Of a stretch of 64,000 nt of DNA, positions 32,449 through 45,300 are shown one piece after another. The translations under genes and the position numbers were made by a program. A model generated the notes under the pieces. That model had not been told where the DNA came from and did no database searches. It saw only the letters and a list, made by a program, of their open reading frames with translations. How positions within the stretch are numbered: the stretch's first letter is position 1; each line of letters starts with the position of its first letter. Source of the stretch: Chromobacterium alticapitis (GTDB lineage Bacteria > Pseudomonadota > Gammaproteobacteria > Burkholderiales > Chromobacteriaceae); NCBI RefSeq assembly GCF_002924365.1, contig NZ_PQWB01000026.1:1-64000 (forward strand), written 5' to 3'.

Positions 32449-32991
32449 TTACTTCAATGCATAGATGGCCGGCAGATTGCGCCAGGCACCGCGCACGTCC
32501 ATGCCGTAGCCGAATACATAACGGTCCGGCACGTCCAGGCCGACGAAATCGGCCAGCAGCGGCTTTTCCTTGCTGATCAGCTTGTTGGCGAACACGCCGC
32601 TGTAGAAGGCCTTGGCGCCCATCTCCATCACCTTGTCGCGGATGGCGGCCATGGTGTGGCCCTCGTCCAGAATGTCGTCCAGCACCAGCACCACGCGGTC
32701 GCGCACGTCTTCCTTCGGCGCCTGCTTCCACACCAGCTCGCCGCCGTGGGTCTTGTCGCCGTAGCGGGAAACGTGGACGTAGTCGAAATCCAACGGGAAG
32801 GCCAGGCGCGGCAGCAATTGGCCGGTGAACACCACGGCGCCGCCCATCACGGACAGCACCAGCGGGTATTCCTCGCCCAGTTTTTCGGTGATTTCCACCG
32901 CCATGCGGTCTACGGCGGCGCTGACTTCTTCCGCGCTGAACAGCACATCCGAGCTGTTGATCAGACCACGGGCTTCGGCAATATTAGGCAT
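32449..32991 (-). CDS. hpt: Hypoxanthine-guanine phosphoribosyltransferase
   Basis: The 180-residue purine salvage enzyme carries the PRPP-binding motif V-L-V-L-D-D-I-L-D-E-G-H-T near residues 100-112. An S-R-Y-G-D segment sits near 75 and a late F-V-G-L-D-V-P-D-R-Y-V-F-G-Y-G-M-D is typical of Hpt. It converts hypoxanthine or guanine with PRPP into IMP or GMP in the cytoplasm. It has its own terminator and is separated from galU by 60 bases. Confidence 0.93.
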   Translation of the reverse strand: MPNIAEARGLINSSDVLFSAEEVSAAVDRMAVEITEKLGEEYPLVLSVMGGAVVFTGQLLPRLAFPLDFDYVHVSRYGDKTHGGELVWKQAPKEDVRDRVVLVLDDILDEGHTMAAIRDKVMEMGAKAFYSGVFANKLISKEKPLLADFVGLDVPDRYVFGYGMDVRGAWRNLPAIYALK

Positions 32992-33051
32992 GATGACTCC
33001 TTAACAGAACAGGCGGCGCCGCCGGCTGGGGCGGCGCAATCGAAAAAACGG

Positions 33052-33924
33052 TCAGTCGATTTTCAGCTCGCGGAGGAAGGCGGAGAACTCCTCCGACACC
33101 TCGTGATGCTTCAAACCATAGTTGACGGTGGCTTTCAGGTAACCCAGCTTGGAGCCGCAGTCGTAGCGCGTACCCTTGAACGGCAGCGCCAGCACCGGCT
33201 CGTCCTTCATCAGCGCGGCGATGCCGTCCGTCAGTTGGATCTCGCCGCCGGCGCCGGCGCGGGTATTCACCAGCTTGTCGAAAATGCGCGGCGTCAGAAT
33301 GTAGCGGCCCACCACCGCCAGATTGGATGGCGCCTCTTCCGGCCGCGGCTTTTCCACGATGTGGCGCACGCGCTGGTTGCCCTTGGCATTGGCCTCCACC
33401 TGGACGATGCCGTAAGAAGCGGTGTCTTCCGGCGCCACCGTCTCCACGCCCAGAATGGACGAATGGGTTTCGCCGAACAGACGCACCATCTGCTCCATCG
33501 CGCTGGGCGCGCCTTCTATCAGGTCATCCGCCAGGATCACGGCGAACGGCTCGTTGCCGACCACCGGCCTCGCGCACAGCACGGCATGCCCCAGGCCCAG
33601 CGCCTCGGTCTGGCGGATATAGATGCAGCTGACCGTGGGCGGAATGATTTCCTGCACCAGTTGCAGCAACTTATGCTTGTTCTTGTACTCGAGCTCGGTC
33701 TCCAGCTCGTAAGCTTTATCGAAATGGTCTTCGATCGAACGCTTGTTGCGGCCGGTGATGAAAATCAGCTCGGTGATGCCGGCGGCGATGGCCTCTTCCA
33801 CCGCGTACTGGATCAGCGGCTTGTCGACGATGGGCAACATTTCCTTAGGGCTAGCCTTGGTGGCCGGCAGGAAGCGGGTGCCCAGACCTGCAACCGGGAA
33901 CACGGCTTTAGTGATCTTTTTCAT
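33052..33924 (-). CDS. galU: UTP-glucose-1-phosphate uridylyltransferase
   Basis: The 290-residue nucleotidyltransferase has the N-terminal signature [20 protein letters not shown] and the later L-A-D-D-L-I sugar-nucleotide site near 130. It forms UDP-glucose for LPS, capsule and glycogen-type polysaccharides, and so could supply the glycan loci on the left. Length and all signature residues are normal. Confidence 0.95.
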   Translation of the reverse strand: MKKITKAVFPVAGLGTRFLPATKASPKEMLPIVDKPLIQYAVEEAIAAGITELIFITGRNKRSIEDHFDKAYELETELEYKNKHKLLQLVQEIIPPTVSCIYIRQTEALGLGHAVLCARPVVGNEPFAVILADDLIEGAPSAMEQMVRLFGETHSSILGVETVAPEDTASYGIVQVEANAKGNQRVRHIVEKPRPEEAPSNLAVVGRYILTPRIFDKLVNTRAGAGGEIQLTDGIAALMKDEPVLALPFKGTRYDCGSKLGYLKATVNYGLKHHEVSEEFSAFLRELKID

Positions 33925-33993
33925 CTCGATTCCGCTTCAAATGGCGTTTTGCAATATCGACAGCGCCGCATTCTAGCCCTTCTTCGCTCCAGG

Positions 33994-35439
33994 TCAAAAT
34001 GTCCGTCTAACCGACAGCGCCTCCGCCAGCCCGTGGATCAACGGCTGCCAGTCGCCCGGCTGCGGCTGACGCCACAACCTGACGGACGGATACCACGGCG
34101 CGGTGACCGCCTCGGCCAGATAGAACGGCCCTCTCTCCGCGCGCAGCAAAGCCCAGACCGGCTTGCCCATCGCGCCGGCCAGATGCAGGATGGCGGTATC
34201 GACGCAAATCACCAGATCCATCTGTTCCAGCAGCGCCGCCGTGTCGGCGAAATCGCCTATCTCCGGCTGGCTTACCAGACCCTGCAGCGCTTCGGGCAGT
34301 TCGCCCGGCTGCAGGGCATAAAAATCCAGCCCCGGCGCGCGGCAAATCTCGGCGAACAAAGCCGGCGGCACAGACTTATGCTGACGCCAGGCATCGGCAA
34401 TGCCGACGCCCCAGCGGCCGCTCTCCCATACCACCCCGACGCGTGGACAGCCATTATCCGGCAGCTGCGCCGTTTGCGTCGGGACAGCGCGCAAGTAGAC
34501 CTCCCTGGGCAGATTGTCCAGCGTGACGCCCAGCACGCCGGGCAGGGACATCAGCGGCAACTGGCAGTCGTAATCCGGAGCGGCATCCGCCGGCAGCAAT
34601 TCAATGCCGTCGAACTGGGCGAACAAGCGATGAAAAGTCTCCGGGCAGGCCAACATGATGCGCGCGTCCGGATGCGCAGCGCGAATTCGCGGCAGGAAAC
34701 GCGCCATCTGCAGGCTGTCGCCCAGGCCCTGCTCGGACCACAACAGCAAAGCGCGCGAGCCCAGGGCCTCGCCCTGCCAGCGCGCCCCTTCGTGGCGAGG
34801 CTGCAGAATGCAGCGCCAGCGCGCCTCATACAGAGGCCAGGCCTCCTCGTAGCGGCCGGCCAGCAATAAGGCGATGGCCAGGCTGAATTGCAGATTCGCA
34901 TCATCGGGCGCTTGCGCCAGGCCATTTTGCAGCACGGCGACGGCGTCGGACAGCAAGAGCGCGCTGGTGCAGACATTGCCAAGGTTGTTGCAGCGCGCCG
35001 GCGTCGGCCCGCCCAGCTCGATCGCTTTCAGAAAACAGGTGATGGCGTCCGGGTAGCGCAGCTGGTGCTGGCGCACCACGCCCAGATTGCCCCAGGCGTC
35101 CACATGCTTGGGTTCCGCCGCCAGCGCCTCCTCCAGCAACTGGCCGGCCAGCTCCAGCTCGCCCAGCTCTTTCAGCAGCACTGCCAGATTGCTCTTGATA
35201 TTCGTCGACGCCGGATTCAACGCCGCTGCCGCCATGTAATCATCCAATGCCCGGGAGTAGTCCCCAAGCTGCTGCCGCAGATTCGCCCGATTGACCAGGG
35301 CCTGCCAGTTGCGCGGATCCTGCAACAGGCAACGGTCATAGGCTGTGATCGCGCCCTGGAAATCGCCTGCGGCGACCAAGCGGTTGCCTTCGTCGAAATC
35401 CTTCCCCATCCAGGCTTTCGCCACCGCTTTCAGCGCCAT
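33994..35439 (-). CDS. TPR protein with a C-terminal glycosyltransferase-9/heptosyltransferase-like domain
   Basis: This 481-residue protein has TPR repeats over residues 10-230 (A-I-T-A-Y-D-R-C-L-x-x-D-P, A-L-x-N-L-G-V-V and so on). The C-terminal half resembles the domain attached to TPRs in many bacterial proteins: L-L-L-W-S-E-Q-G-L-G-D-S-L-Q near 250, P-R-V-G-V-V-W-E-S, and D-L-V-I-C-V-D-T-A-I-L-H-L-A-G-A-M-G-K-P-V-W near 430. The latter is the GT9 nucleotide-sugar site. It may modify glycans or proteins; the target is unknown. It starts one base after the ligA stop, with AGGAGA inside the ligA end. Confidence 0.72.
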   Translation of the reverse strand: MALKAVAKAWMGKDFDEGNRLVAAGDFQGAITAYDRCLLQDPRNWQALVNRANLRQQLGDYSRALDDYMAAAALNPASTNIKSNLAVLLKELGELELAGQLLEEALAAEPKHVDAWGNLGVVRQHQLRYPDAITCFLKAIELGGPTPARCNNLGNVCTSALLLSDAVAVLQNGLAQAPDDANLQFSLAIALLLAGRYEEAWPLYEARWRCILQPRHEGARWQGEALGSRALLLWSEQGLGDSLQMARFLPRIRAAHPDARIMLACPETFHRLFAQFDGIELLPADAAPDYDCQLPLMSLPGVLGVTLDNLPREVYLRAVPTQTAQLPDNGCPRVGVVWESGRWGVGIADAWRQHKSVPPALFAEICRAPGLDFYALQPGELPEALQGLVSQPEIGDFADTAALLEQMDLVICVDTAILHLAGAMGKPVWALLRAERGPFYLAEAVTAPWYPSVRLWRQPQPGDWQPLIHGLAEALSVRRTF

Positions 35440-35440
35440 C

Positions 35441-37915
<2,475 letters not shown>

Positions 37916-37924
37916 TTATCTCGC

Positions 37925-39124
37925 TCAGGCGAACAAGCGCAAGGCGGCCACGCTGCCCGGCGCGATGCCCCGGTCGTCCATGCTGCCGTAAATGTGCAGC
38001 AGCTGCTCGCGGATGCGCGACAGCCCGGCATCGGTCAATGCGCGGCGGTTGTCGTCCACCAGTTGGGCGCCGAACTCCTGCGCCAGATGATGGGCGAAAT
38101 GCACGGCGCGGTCGAACACGTCCACGCCGCCGGCCACGCGCGGCACGTCGAACAGCAGCGTCAGCGCCGGGAAGCTCTTGTCCAGCAGCGTGTGGTAAGT
38201 GAACGGCATCTGGTCCGCCGCCACCAGCGAATACAGGGTATTGCCGGAATCGGCCAGGTAATGAAAGGCGCCGTCCGGCTCCAGTTGCAGGCCAGCGGCC
38301 TCGACGAAGCTGCGCAGCCGCGCGCCCTCGATCGCCGCCTGCGGCACGATATTGATGCCTATCAACACGTCGACGTCGGCGCAGAAGCGATCCAGCTCGC
38401 GCGCGGCCACCAGCTTTTGCTGACGCTGCGGAAAGCTGACGGCGGCGTCGTGATCCTCGGCGAAGCGCGACACCTGCTGGCAGAAGGAGGCCAGCTCCTG
38501 CTCGGTCACCGCGCCGGAGCGGTCCACCATCTGCATGCCGATATTGATCTGCTTGTAGCGCGTGCCGGGCAGCGCCTCGGCCACCTTCCACAGCCCGCGC
38601 TCGGTGCGGCCTATCAGTTGGGTGCGCTTGCCCACATTGAAGCGCGGCATCGCCGCCAACTCATGCGGCTCGTGGAACAGCACTTCCGCGATGAAATCCA
38701 GCGACGGGTCCAGCATCGCCACCACCAGCGCCTGGTGATCGGCGGAGTCCATCGCCAGCTCGTCCTCGTCCTCTTCTTCGACCACTGGCACTTCCGGCAT
38801 CGCCAGCGTAGGTTCCTGGCGAGAGGCCGCGGCCATCGCAGGCTCCGGCTTGGCCTGAGGCGGCTCGGGCAACTGCGGCTCGAATGGTTCGGGCTCGATC
38901 TCCCGCTCGTCGAGGTCAGCATCCACCAGCACCGGCTCCATGCGGTCATGGCGGCCGTCGCGGACATTGTTCTTGGGAACGTCCAGCAGCACGTCGTCTT
39001 GCGGACGCGCGAAGGCCTGCTGCGTCCGCTTGCGGAAGCGCCACTCCTGAAACACGTTGAAGCCGAACACCAGGGCAATCACGCCGCCGCCCAATATCAA
39101 CACACCAATCTGCAATTCGCTCAT
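37925..39124 (-). CDS. zipA: Cell division protein ZipA
   Basis: The 399-residue protein has one N-terminal membrane helix (about 5-22), a basic juxtamembrane segment, and a long acidic/proline-rich linker (about 40-150). It ends in a ZipA C-terminal FtsZ-binding domain (M-Q-M-V-D-R-S-G-A near 230, F-A-E-D-H-D-A-A-V-S-F-P). ZipA anchors FtsZ at the inner membrane during septation. The zipA-ligA order matches E. coli and other proteobacteria, which supports the call even though ZipA sequences diverge. Confidence 0.85.
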   Translation of the reverse strand: MSELQIGVLILGGGVIALVFGFNVFQEWRFRKRTQQAFARPQDDVLLDVPKNNVRDGRHDRMEPVLVDADLDEREIEPEPFEPQLPEPPQAKPEPAMAAASRQEPTLAMPEVPVVEEEDEDELAMDSADHQALVVAMLDPSLDFIAEVLFHEPHELAAMPRFNVGKRTQLIGRTERGLWKVAEALPGTRYKQINIGMQMVDRSGAVTEQELASFCQQVSRFAEDHDAAVSFPQRQQKLVAARELDRFCADVDVLIGINIVPQAAIEGARLRSFVEAAGLQLEPDGAFHYLADSGNTLYSLVAADQMPFTYHTLLDKSFPALTLLFDVPRVAGGVDVFDRAVHFAHHLAQEFGAQLVDDNRRALTDAGLSRIREQLLHIYGSMDDRGIAPGSVAALRLFA

Positions 39125-39530
39125 TCAGCCAGTCCGCTATTAAGGCGAATAATCCCGAAGCCGACTCCTGTCCCCATGGACGCTATCGCTAGTCGGCTTC
39201 CCGCTATTATCCTGTCGCCGCTCCCCCTTGCCGGGGTAGACGGCCGCCCGACATGCTTGGGCATTTCCCGCTCATTATAACGAAAGCCCGTCTCCGCGCA
39301 CCATTTGGCAATGCATGAATGCTTGACAAGAGCGCATTCCAATTCATTGTCATCCCGAAATGCGCTTTTCGGCCAGGCTGGCGCCCTGGAAGCCGTACCT
39401 ATTCGAATGGAATGAACATGACATTTCTGACAGGCGAATTTATACATTTAGCGTGCCAGAATTGGAGGTAACTCTGCCACAGGCCTGTACTAGCCTGTAC
39501 AACACTGCTTAGAACAGCACGGGGACTCTT
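39125..39530. other. Intergenic region between zipA and the MarR gene
   Basis: This 406-base divergent gap has no convincing gene. It contains an 8-base direct repeat near its right end (39483-39500) and a TTGACA at 39323-39328 with no good -10. An open frame on the minus strand (39121-39447) lacks a ribosome site and family features and is not called. Confidence 0.55.
39483..39500 (+). repeat. Two direct repeats GCCTGTAC, possible regulator site
   Basis: GCCTGTAC occurs at 39483-39490 and again at 39493-39500, a 10-base period that places both on one face of the helix, 30-48 bases before the MarR start. It could be an operator, perhaps autoregulatory. Confidence 0.4.
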
Positions 39531-40001
39531 ATGAAAAAATCAGCTCAAGCCAGTTTCCTGCCTGTCGTACGCGAGCTGTCGCGCACCTACCAGGCCTTTG
39601 AACAGTTCGCCAGCTTCAATATCCGCCGACTGGGACTGACGCCGCCGCAATTCGACGTGGTGACCACGCTGGGCAACAATCAGGGCATGAATTGCAAGGA
39701 ATTGTCCGATCACACCCTGATCACCAAGGGCACGCTGACCGGCGTGCTGGACCGCCTTGAGGACAAAGGCATCGTCGTGCGCAGCATGCAGCCCAATGAC
39801 AGGCGCAGCGTATATGTGGCGCTCACGCCATATGGCCAGGAGCTGTTCAGCCAGGCCTTCCCTGCCCACTTGGACTATATGCACAACGCCTTCCAGCAAT
39901 TCGGCGAACAAGACCTGTCCAGCTTCTGCAACGAACTGGGCCGGCTGCGCGCCAGCTTCAGCCAGGCGCTGGAACAACAGGGCAGCGAAACGACGGCCTG
40001 A
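39531..40001 (+). CDS. MarR family transcriptional regulator
   Basis: The 156-residue winged-helix protein has the MarR core: G-L-T-P-P-Q-F-D-V-V-T-T-L, a recognition helix in I-T-K-G-T-L-T-G-V-L-D-R-L-E-D-K-G, and the wing with P-N-D-R-R-S-V-Y-V-A-L-T. MarR dimers usually repress nearby genes and respond to phenolic or other small ligands. The convergent tonB gene is nine bases away and the divergent neighbour is zipA, so the target genes are not obvious. Confidence 0.88.
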   Translation: MKKSAQASFLPVVRELSRTYQAFEQFASFNIRRLGLTPPQFDVVTTLGNNQGMNCKELSDHTLITKGTLTGVLDRLEDKGIVVRSMQPNDRRSVYVALTPYGQELFSQAFPAHLDYMHNAFQQFGEQDLSSFCNELGRLRASFSQALEQQGSETTA

Positions 40002-40009
40002 CTCCCGCC

Positions 40010-40792
40010 CTATCGCTCGACGGCAAAGCGCACGGGCAGCGATAGCCGGGAGGCTACGGCCGCGCCGCCCCGCCTGGCCGGCTCGAAGCGCCAGCGGGAG
40101 ACGGTGTCCAGCGCGGCCTGATCCAGCCGGCGGAAACCGCTGCTGCGCGCCAACTCCACCGATAAGGCGCGGCCGTTGGCGTCTACCCGCACATTGAGCC
40201 ATACCACGCCCTCCTCGCCCAGTTGCCGCGAGCGCTCCGGATAAGGTGGCTTGGGGTTGGCCAGATACGCCGGCGCATATAAAGCCTCATGGTCGCCGCT
40301 TGCCCCCGTGGGATGTCCCGTCCGCTCGCCGGCCGGCGTCCCCGGTAATTCCGCCGCGCCGCTCACAGCCTCTCCCGCTCGCGCTGGGGCCTCGCCATGC
40401 GTCGAAGCGGGTGGCTGTTTCGGTACTGAGGCTGCCACAGCGCCGCCCGCAATCGATATTGCCGCGCTCACGCGCGGCGCGTCCATTGCTTGGGCCTCAG
40501 GCGCCCCCGTCGCGACTCGAGCCCTTGGAGCACCTTGCCTGGCCATCCCAGGCAGATGGCCGCCGCTGGCTATCTTCGCCTCCGCGCCGCCTGCCCGGGG
40601 AGAAGCCAGCGTCACGCCCACGGACTGCGGCAGCGGCGCACGCGCGGGAGGGCGCTGCGCAAACATCAGCCACAACAACAAGCCATGCGCCAGCGCCGAC
40701 AACAGCAAGGCCCAGCCCAGGCCAAGTCCTCGCGTCAACACCGCATCGCTGCGCCAGGCCGGCTGTAATGCCACCAGGCCAGCGCCGTGCAT
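40010..40792 (-). CDS. tonB: TonB family energy-transducing protein
   Basis: The protein is up to 260 residues. An N-terminal membrane helix (about 22-42) is followed by a long P/A/G-rich periplasmic spacer. The C-terminal TonB domain reads P-P-Y-P-E-R-S-R, E-G-V-V-W-L-N-V-R-V, S-S-G-F-R-R-L-D-Q-A-A-L and W-R-F-E-P-A. It would transmit proton-motive force to receptors such as the heme receptor at 23644. No exbB/exbD is adjacent. The start is uncertain: ATG 40792 lies inside narK and lacks a ribosome site; GTG 40741 would still leave the membrane helix intact. Confidence 0.82.
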   Translation of the reverse strand: MHGAGLVALQPAWRSDAVLTRGLGLGWALLLSALAHGLLLWLMFAQRPPARAPLPQSVGVTLASPRAGGAEAKIASGGHLPGMARQGAPRARVATGAPEAQAMDAPRVSAAISIAGGAVAASVPKQPPASTHGEAPARAGEAVSGAAELPGTPAGERTGHPTGASGDHEALYAPAYLANPKPPYPERSRQLGEEGVVWLNVRVDANGRALSVELARSSGFRRLDQAALDTVSRWRFEPARRGGAAVASRLSLPVRFAVER

Positions 40793-42114
40793 AACAAGTA
40801 AAAAGCGAAAAACATCGCGAACGCCGGCAAGAAACTGCCGAACCAGTCCAGCGCCGAGCCGAAGGCCTTGGGAATGACGAAACCGCCGAAGGCCGCCATC
40901 ACCGAGCTGACATTCATCGCCGACGCGCCGCGCCGCCCTCCTCTCGCATAGGCCTGCTGCAGGCTTTCGCCAGTGCGCTGCGAATCGCGGCCCGCCTGTA
41001 TCAAGAAGACCTTGGGCGCCAGCTGATAGGACGAGCCGTTGCCGACGCCGGCGGCGAAGAAGATCAGCTGGAACATAGCCAGGAAAAGCCAGAAGGAACC
41101 GCCGCTGGCCGCCGATGGCAGGCTCAGATAGACGCCGACAGTTCCAAGCGCCATCAGCAGATTGCTCGCCACCGTGGCCACCCCGCCGCCGACGCGGTCG
41201 CCCATCCAGCCACCCAGCGGCCGCGACAATGCGCACACCATGGGACCGACGAACAGATAGGGGCTGGCGTCCACCTGCGGAAACATGACGCGCACCAGCA
41301 GCGGAAAAGCGGCGGAAAACCCCAGGAAGGTGCCGTAGCTGCCCATGTACAGCAAACAGATATACCAGGTATGGCTGGCTCGCATCGCGTCCAGCTGATC
41401 ATGCGGCGTAATGCGCAACTTGGGCAGGTCATGCGCGTACAGCAGGCAGGCCAGAGCCACCAGAGCGATCAGCGGCAGCCAGACATAAGCGGCGTTCTGC
41501 AACCAAACAAAATGCACCTCCCCGCCGCGCCCCCACACCTGAGGCTCGCCGGCCGCGTAGCCAAACAGCGGATAGAGTATGCACAGCGGGATCAGCAGCT
41601 GCGCAGCGGACACGCCGAGGTTACCCAGCCCGGCGTTGAGCCCCATCGCCAAGCCCTTCTCGGAACGGGGAAAGAAAAAGCTGGTATTGGACAGGTGGGA
41701 CGCGCTGGCGCCGCCGCCTATGCCGCACAAGCCGGCCACCAACAGCAACTGCCAGAATGGCGAGGCGATGTCCTGCACCACCCGCCCTACGCCCCAGGCC
41801 GGCAGCAGCAACAGCAACGTCGACAGTCCCAGCCACAGGCCGCCGCCCACCCAGCTCCAGACCCAGGAGTAGATCAAGCGCATCAAGGCGCCGACCAGCG
41901 GCGGGATGGACACCAGCAGGAATTGCTGCTGGCCGGAGATCAAGAAGCCGACGGCCGGCAAATTGACCACCACCATGCTCCACATCATCCAGATGTTGAA
42001 GTTCAGATGCAGCGAGAAGACGGACAACCACAGATTTCTCCGGGCGATGGCCCGCCCCCGGCTGAGCCAGAAAATGGGATTTTCCGGCTCCCAACGCTTG
42101 ATGCTTACAGTCAT
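40735..42114 (-). CDS. narK: NarK-type nitrate/nitrite transporter
   Basis: The 459-residue MFS protein has about 12 membrane helices. It retains NarK features: W-x-P-E-x-P-x-F-W near the start, the nitrate signature with S-N-T-S-F-F-F-P at 142-149, and the substrate-binding arginines in G-A-L-M-R (79) and A-L-S-R (298). It takes up nitrate and/or exports nitrite. The ATG at 42114 gives the family N-terminus; the frame runs on upstream without support. No nitrate reductase genes lie in this window. Confidence 0.92.
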   Translation of the reverse strand: MTVSIKRWEPENPIFWLSRGRAIARRNLWLSVFSLHLNFNIWMMWSMVVVNLPAVGFLISGQQQFLLVSIPPLVGALMRLIYSWVWSWVGGGLWLGLSTLLLLLPAWGVGRVVQDIASPFWQLLLVAGLCGIGGGASASHLSNTSFFFPRSEKGLAMGLNAGLGNLGVSAAQLLIPLCILYPLFGYAAGEPQVWGRGGEVHFVWLQNAAYVWLPLIALVALACLLYAHDLPKLRITPHDQLDAMRASHTWYICLLYMGSYGTFLGFSAAFPLLVRVMFPQVDASPYLFVGPMVCALSRPLGGWMGDRVGGGVATVASNLLMALGTVGVYLSLPSAASGGSFWLFLAMFQLIFFAAGVGNGSSYQLAPKVFLIQAGRDSQRTGESLQQAYARGGRRGASAMNVSSVMAAFGGFVIPKAFGSALDWFGSFLPAFAMFFAFYLLCTALAWWHYSRPGAAMRC

Positions 42115-42303
42115 GAATCCATTCCATGCACGCGACGGCCCGTAAGGCGGATGCCCCGCTGGCGGGGAGGTCCGCCGTCCCGCCCAGTAGATGCGAAAGG
42201 AACGGCGGAACGCCCGACAAGACCAGGCCACCGCCCAACCTTCAGGCGGCGCAGTATGCCATTCGCGGCTGACAGCCGACCTTGCGCCGCGTCAACACCA
42301 TAT

Positions 42304-45300
42304 CTAGGCGGTTTCGCGCATCTTCAGCGCCTCGACGATGTCCACCGCCACAATGCGGCTGACGCCCTGCTCCTGCATGGTCACGCCCACCAGCTGCTCG
42401 GCCATCTCCATGGTCAGGCGGTTATGGGAAATATAGAGGAACTGGGTGCGTTCGGACATCTGCTTCACCAGATCGCAGAAGCGGCTGGTGTTGGCGTCGT
42501 CCAGCGGCGCGTCCACCTCGTCCAACAGGCAGAACGGCGCCGGGTTCAGGCTGAACAGCGAGAACACCAGGCTCATCGCGGTCAGCGCCTTCTCGCCGCC
42601 GGACAGCAGGTGGATGGTGCTGTTCTTCTTGCCCGGCGGCTGGGCGATGATCTGCACGCCGGCATCCAGCAAGTCCTCGCCGGTCAGCACCAGCTCGGCG
42701 CGGCCGCCGCCGAACAGCGTGGGGAAGAATTCGCGCATCTTGGCGTTCACCGCGTCGTAAGTGGCCTGCAGCATGTCGCGGGTTTCGCCGTCTATCTTGG
42801 CGATGGCCTCGATCAGCGTCGCCATCGCCTGATTCAAGTCCGCAGACTGGTTCTGCAAGTATTCGCCGCGCGTCTTCGCCTCGTCCAGTTCCTGCAGCGC
42901 CGCCAGGTTGACCGCGCCCAGGCCTTCCAGCGCGCGCGCCAGCCGGGCGATTTCCGCCGCCAGCGCGTTAGGCTTGACGCCTTCGTTCAAATCGGCCAGC
43001 AGCACCGCCTCGTCGGCCTCGGCCTGGGCCAGCTCCTCGGCGAAGCGCTCCATCGCCAGCCGCGCTTCCTGGTGCTTGAGCAGCCAATCCGAGCGCGCCT
43101 CCCGCAGCGCCGGCAGCGCCGCGTTGGCCTCCTGCTGCCGCTGGCTGATTTCGCGCATGCGCTCGGTCAGTTGGTTCAGCCTGTCACGCGCGGCGGACAG
43201 CTCGCCCTCGCGAGTTTCGCGCTCGGACAGCGCCTCTTGCAGCGCCTCCTCCGGCACCGCCTCGTCCACCGTTTCCGACTCGCCGGCCAAAGCCTCCAGC
43301 CGCTCTTGCAACTGCTCGTCGCGATCCGCCAGCTCGCGGCCGCGGCGCGACAGCTCGGCCACTTTTTGCTCGGCGCTGTTCAGGGCCAGCTTGATCTCGT
43401 GCAGCATGCGCTCGGCGTCGCGCGCCTTGTTGCGCGCCAGTTCCAGCCGGGTTTCGGCATTGAGCCGCTCCAGCCTCACCTCTTCCAGTTGCAGGCCCAA
43501 CTCTTCCAAGGTCAGCGCCGCCTCTTCGCCCATCAATTCGGCTTCGGCGATGCCGTCATCGGCGTGTTGCCGTTCCTCGGCGATGCGGCCGCGCTCGGCC
43601 TCGATCGCCGACAGCCGCGCCGCGCCTTGACGCGCCGCCTGGTCCAGCTTGACGTGTTCCAGCGTGGCGGCGTTCAGCTCCGCCTCCAGCCGGGTCAGCG
43701 AACCCTTCTGGCCGCGCACCGCCTCGGCCAGCATATTGCCCATGCTCTGCAGGCTGTCGCGCTTCTTCTGCATGGCGTCGATTTCCGGCCGCAGCGACTC
43801 GGCTCGGGCCGAGGCCTCGTCCAGCTGGCGCTTGCGCGCCATCAGGCCGTCGCCGCTGGCTTCGGCGTGGAAACGCACGCTGACGGCGTCCACGCGATGG
43901 CCTTCCGGCGTCAGCCAGCATTCGCCGGCGGCCAGCTCGCCGCGGCGCGCCAAGGCGGCATCGAGCGAATCCGCCAGATACACCCCGGACAGCCAGTCCG
44001 CCAGGGCCGCGTCGAACGGCGCCTGCGCCCGCACTTCAGTCAGCAGCGCCGGCCAGGCCCGCTCGGGCAACCCGCCGGCGGCGGCTCGCTTGCCGTCCAC
44101 CAGGGCCAGCGCCGCCGGCGGCTGGCCTGCAGGCAAGGATGCCGCGCGGGCGGACAAGCGCTCGCCCAATACCGCCTCCAGCGCAGCTTGCCAGCGCGCG
44201 TCCACCTGCAGCGACTGCCACAGCTGCGGCGCGTCGGCCAGGCCCTGCTTGTCCAGCCAGCCAGCCAGTTGCTCGTCCGCCGCCTCGCGCTGCAACAGCG
44301 CGGCCAGCGCGGCGGCTTCGGCCTCGGCGCGAGCCAGCTCGGTGCGCTTGGCGGCCAGTTGCTGGTCCAGTTTTTCACGCTCGGCCGCCAAATCCGCCTG
44401 CTTGGCCTCGTCGGCCACCAGACGCGCCCGCACCGCGTCCAACGCGGCCTTGGCCTTGTCCGCCTCTTGCCGCGCGGCCTCCAGCACATGGTGCTCGGGC
44501 AGATTCAGATCGGACAGCTCTCGCGTCAGCGCGGCGTCGCGGCCGGACAATTGCTGCATGCCGCGCTGCCAGTGTTCGATTTTCTGCCGCGACAGATCGC
44601 GCTCGCGCGTCAGATTGGCCTGCTGCGCGATCAGCTGCGCCTGCTGCTGATCCAGCTGGCGGAAGCCCGCCTCAGCGGTGGGCAGCTCGTCCACGCCGTC
44701 CTCCAGCGCCATCTGCGCCTCTTCCTGCCGCAGCTGCGCCTCTTCCAACCTAGGCAGCCAATCGTCCAGCTCCGCTTCCACTTGCTGGCGATTGTCGGCC
44801 AACTGCTGCCGCTCGCTTCTGGCGGCCAGCAAGTCGCGCTCCAGCCGCTGCCGGCTTTGTTCGCGGTGGCGCTGCGCTTCCTCCAACCGCGCCAGCTGGG
44901 CATTGGCCTCGAACAGACGCTGCTGCGCCTCGTGCACCGCGTCGCTGGCGGCGAAGTGCTGCTCGCGCACGGTTTCCTGCTCGGTTTCCAGGTGGGTGAC
45001 CGCCGCTTCCAGCGCCGCCTCTTCGGTTTCGATGCGCGCCAGTTCTCCGCGCGCATGCGCCTCATTGCGGGCGGCCTCCTCGCGCCGCGCCAGCGCCAGC
45101 AGGTTTTGCTTATGGGTCAGCGCGCCGCGCATGTCGTGGTATTGCGCGGCCACTTCGGCCTGTTCGGACAGGCGCTCCACTTGCCGCTCCAGCTCCTGCT
45201 GCAAGTCGGCGATGCGCTCCAGGTTGGCGCGGGTGTCGCTCAGGCGGTTTTCGGTCTCGCGGCGGCGCTCCTTGTACTTGGACACGCCGGCCGCTTCTTC

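Noticed and set aside
39121-39447. 108-codon minus-strand frame between zipA and the MarR gene
   Set aside because: There is no ribosome site and no family likeness, and it overlaps the zipA start; it is probably intergenic.
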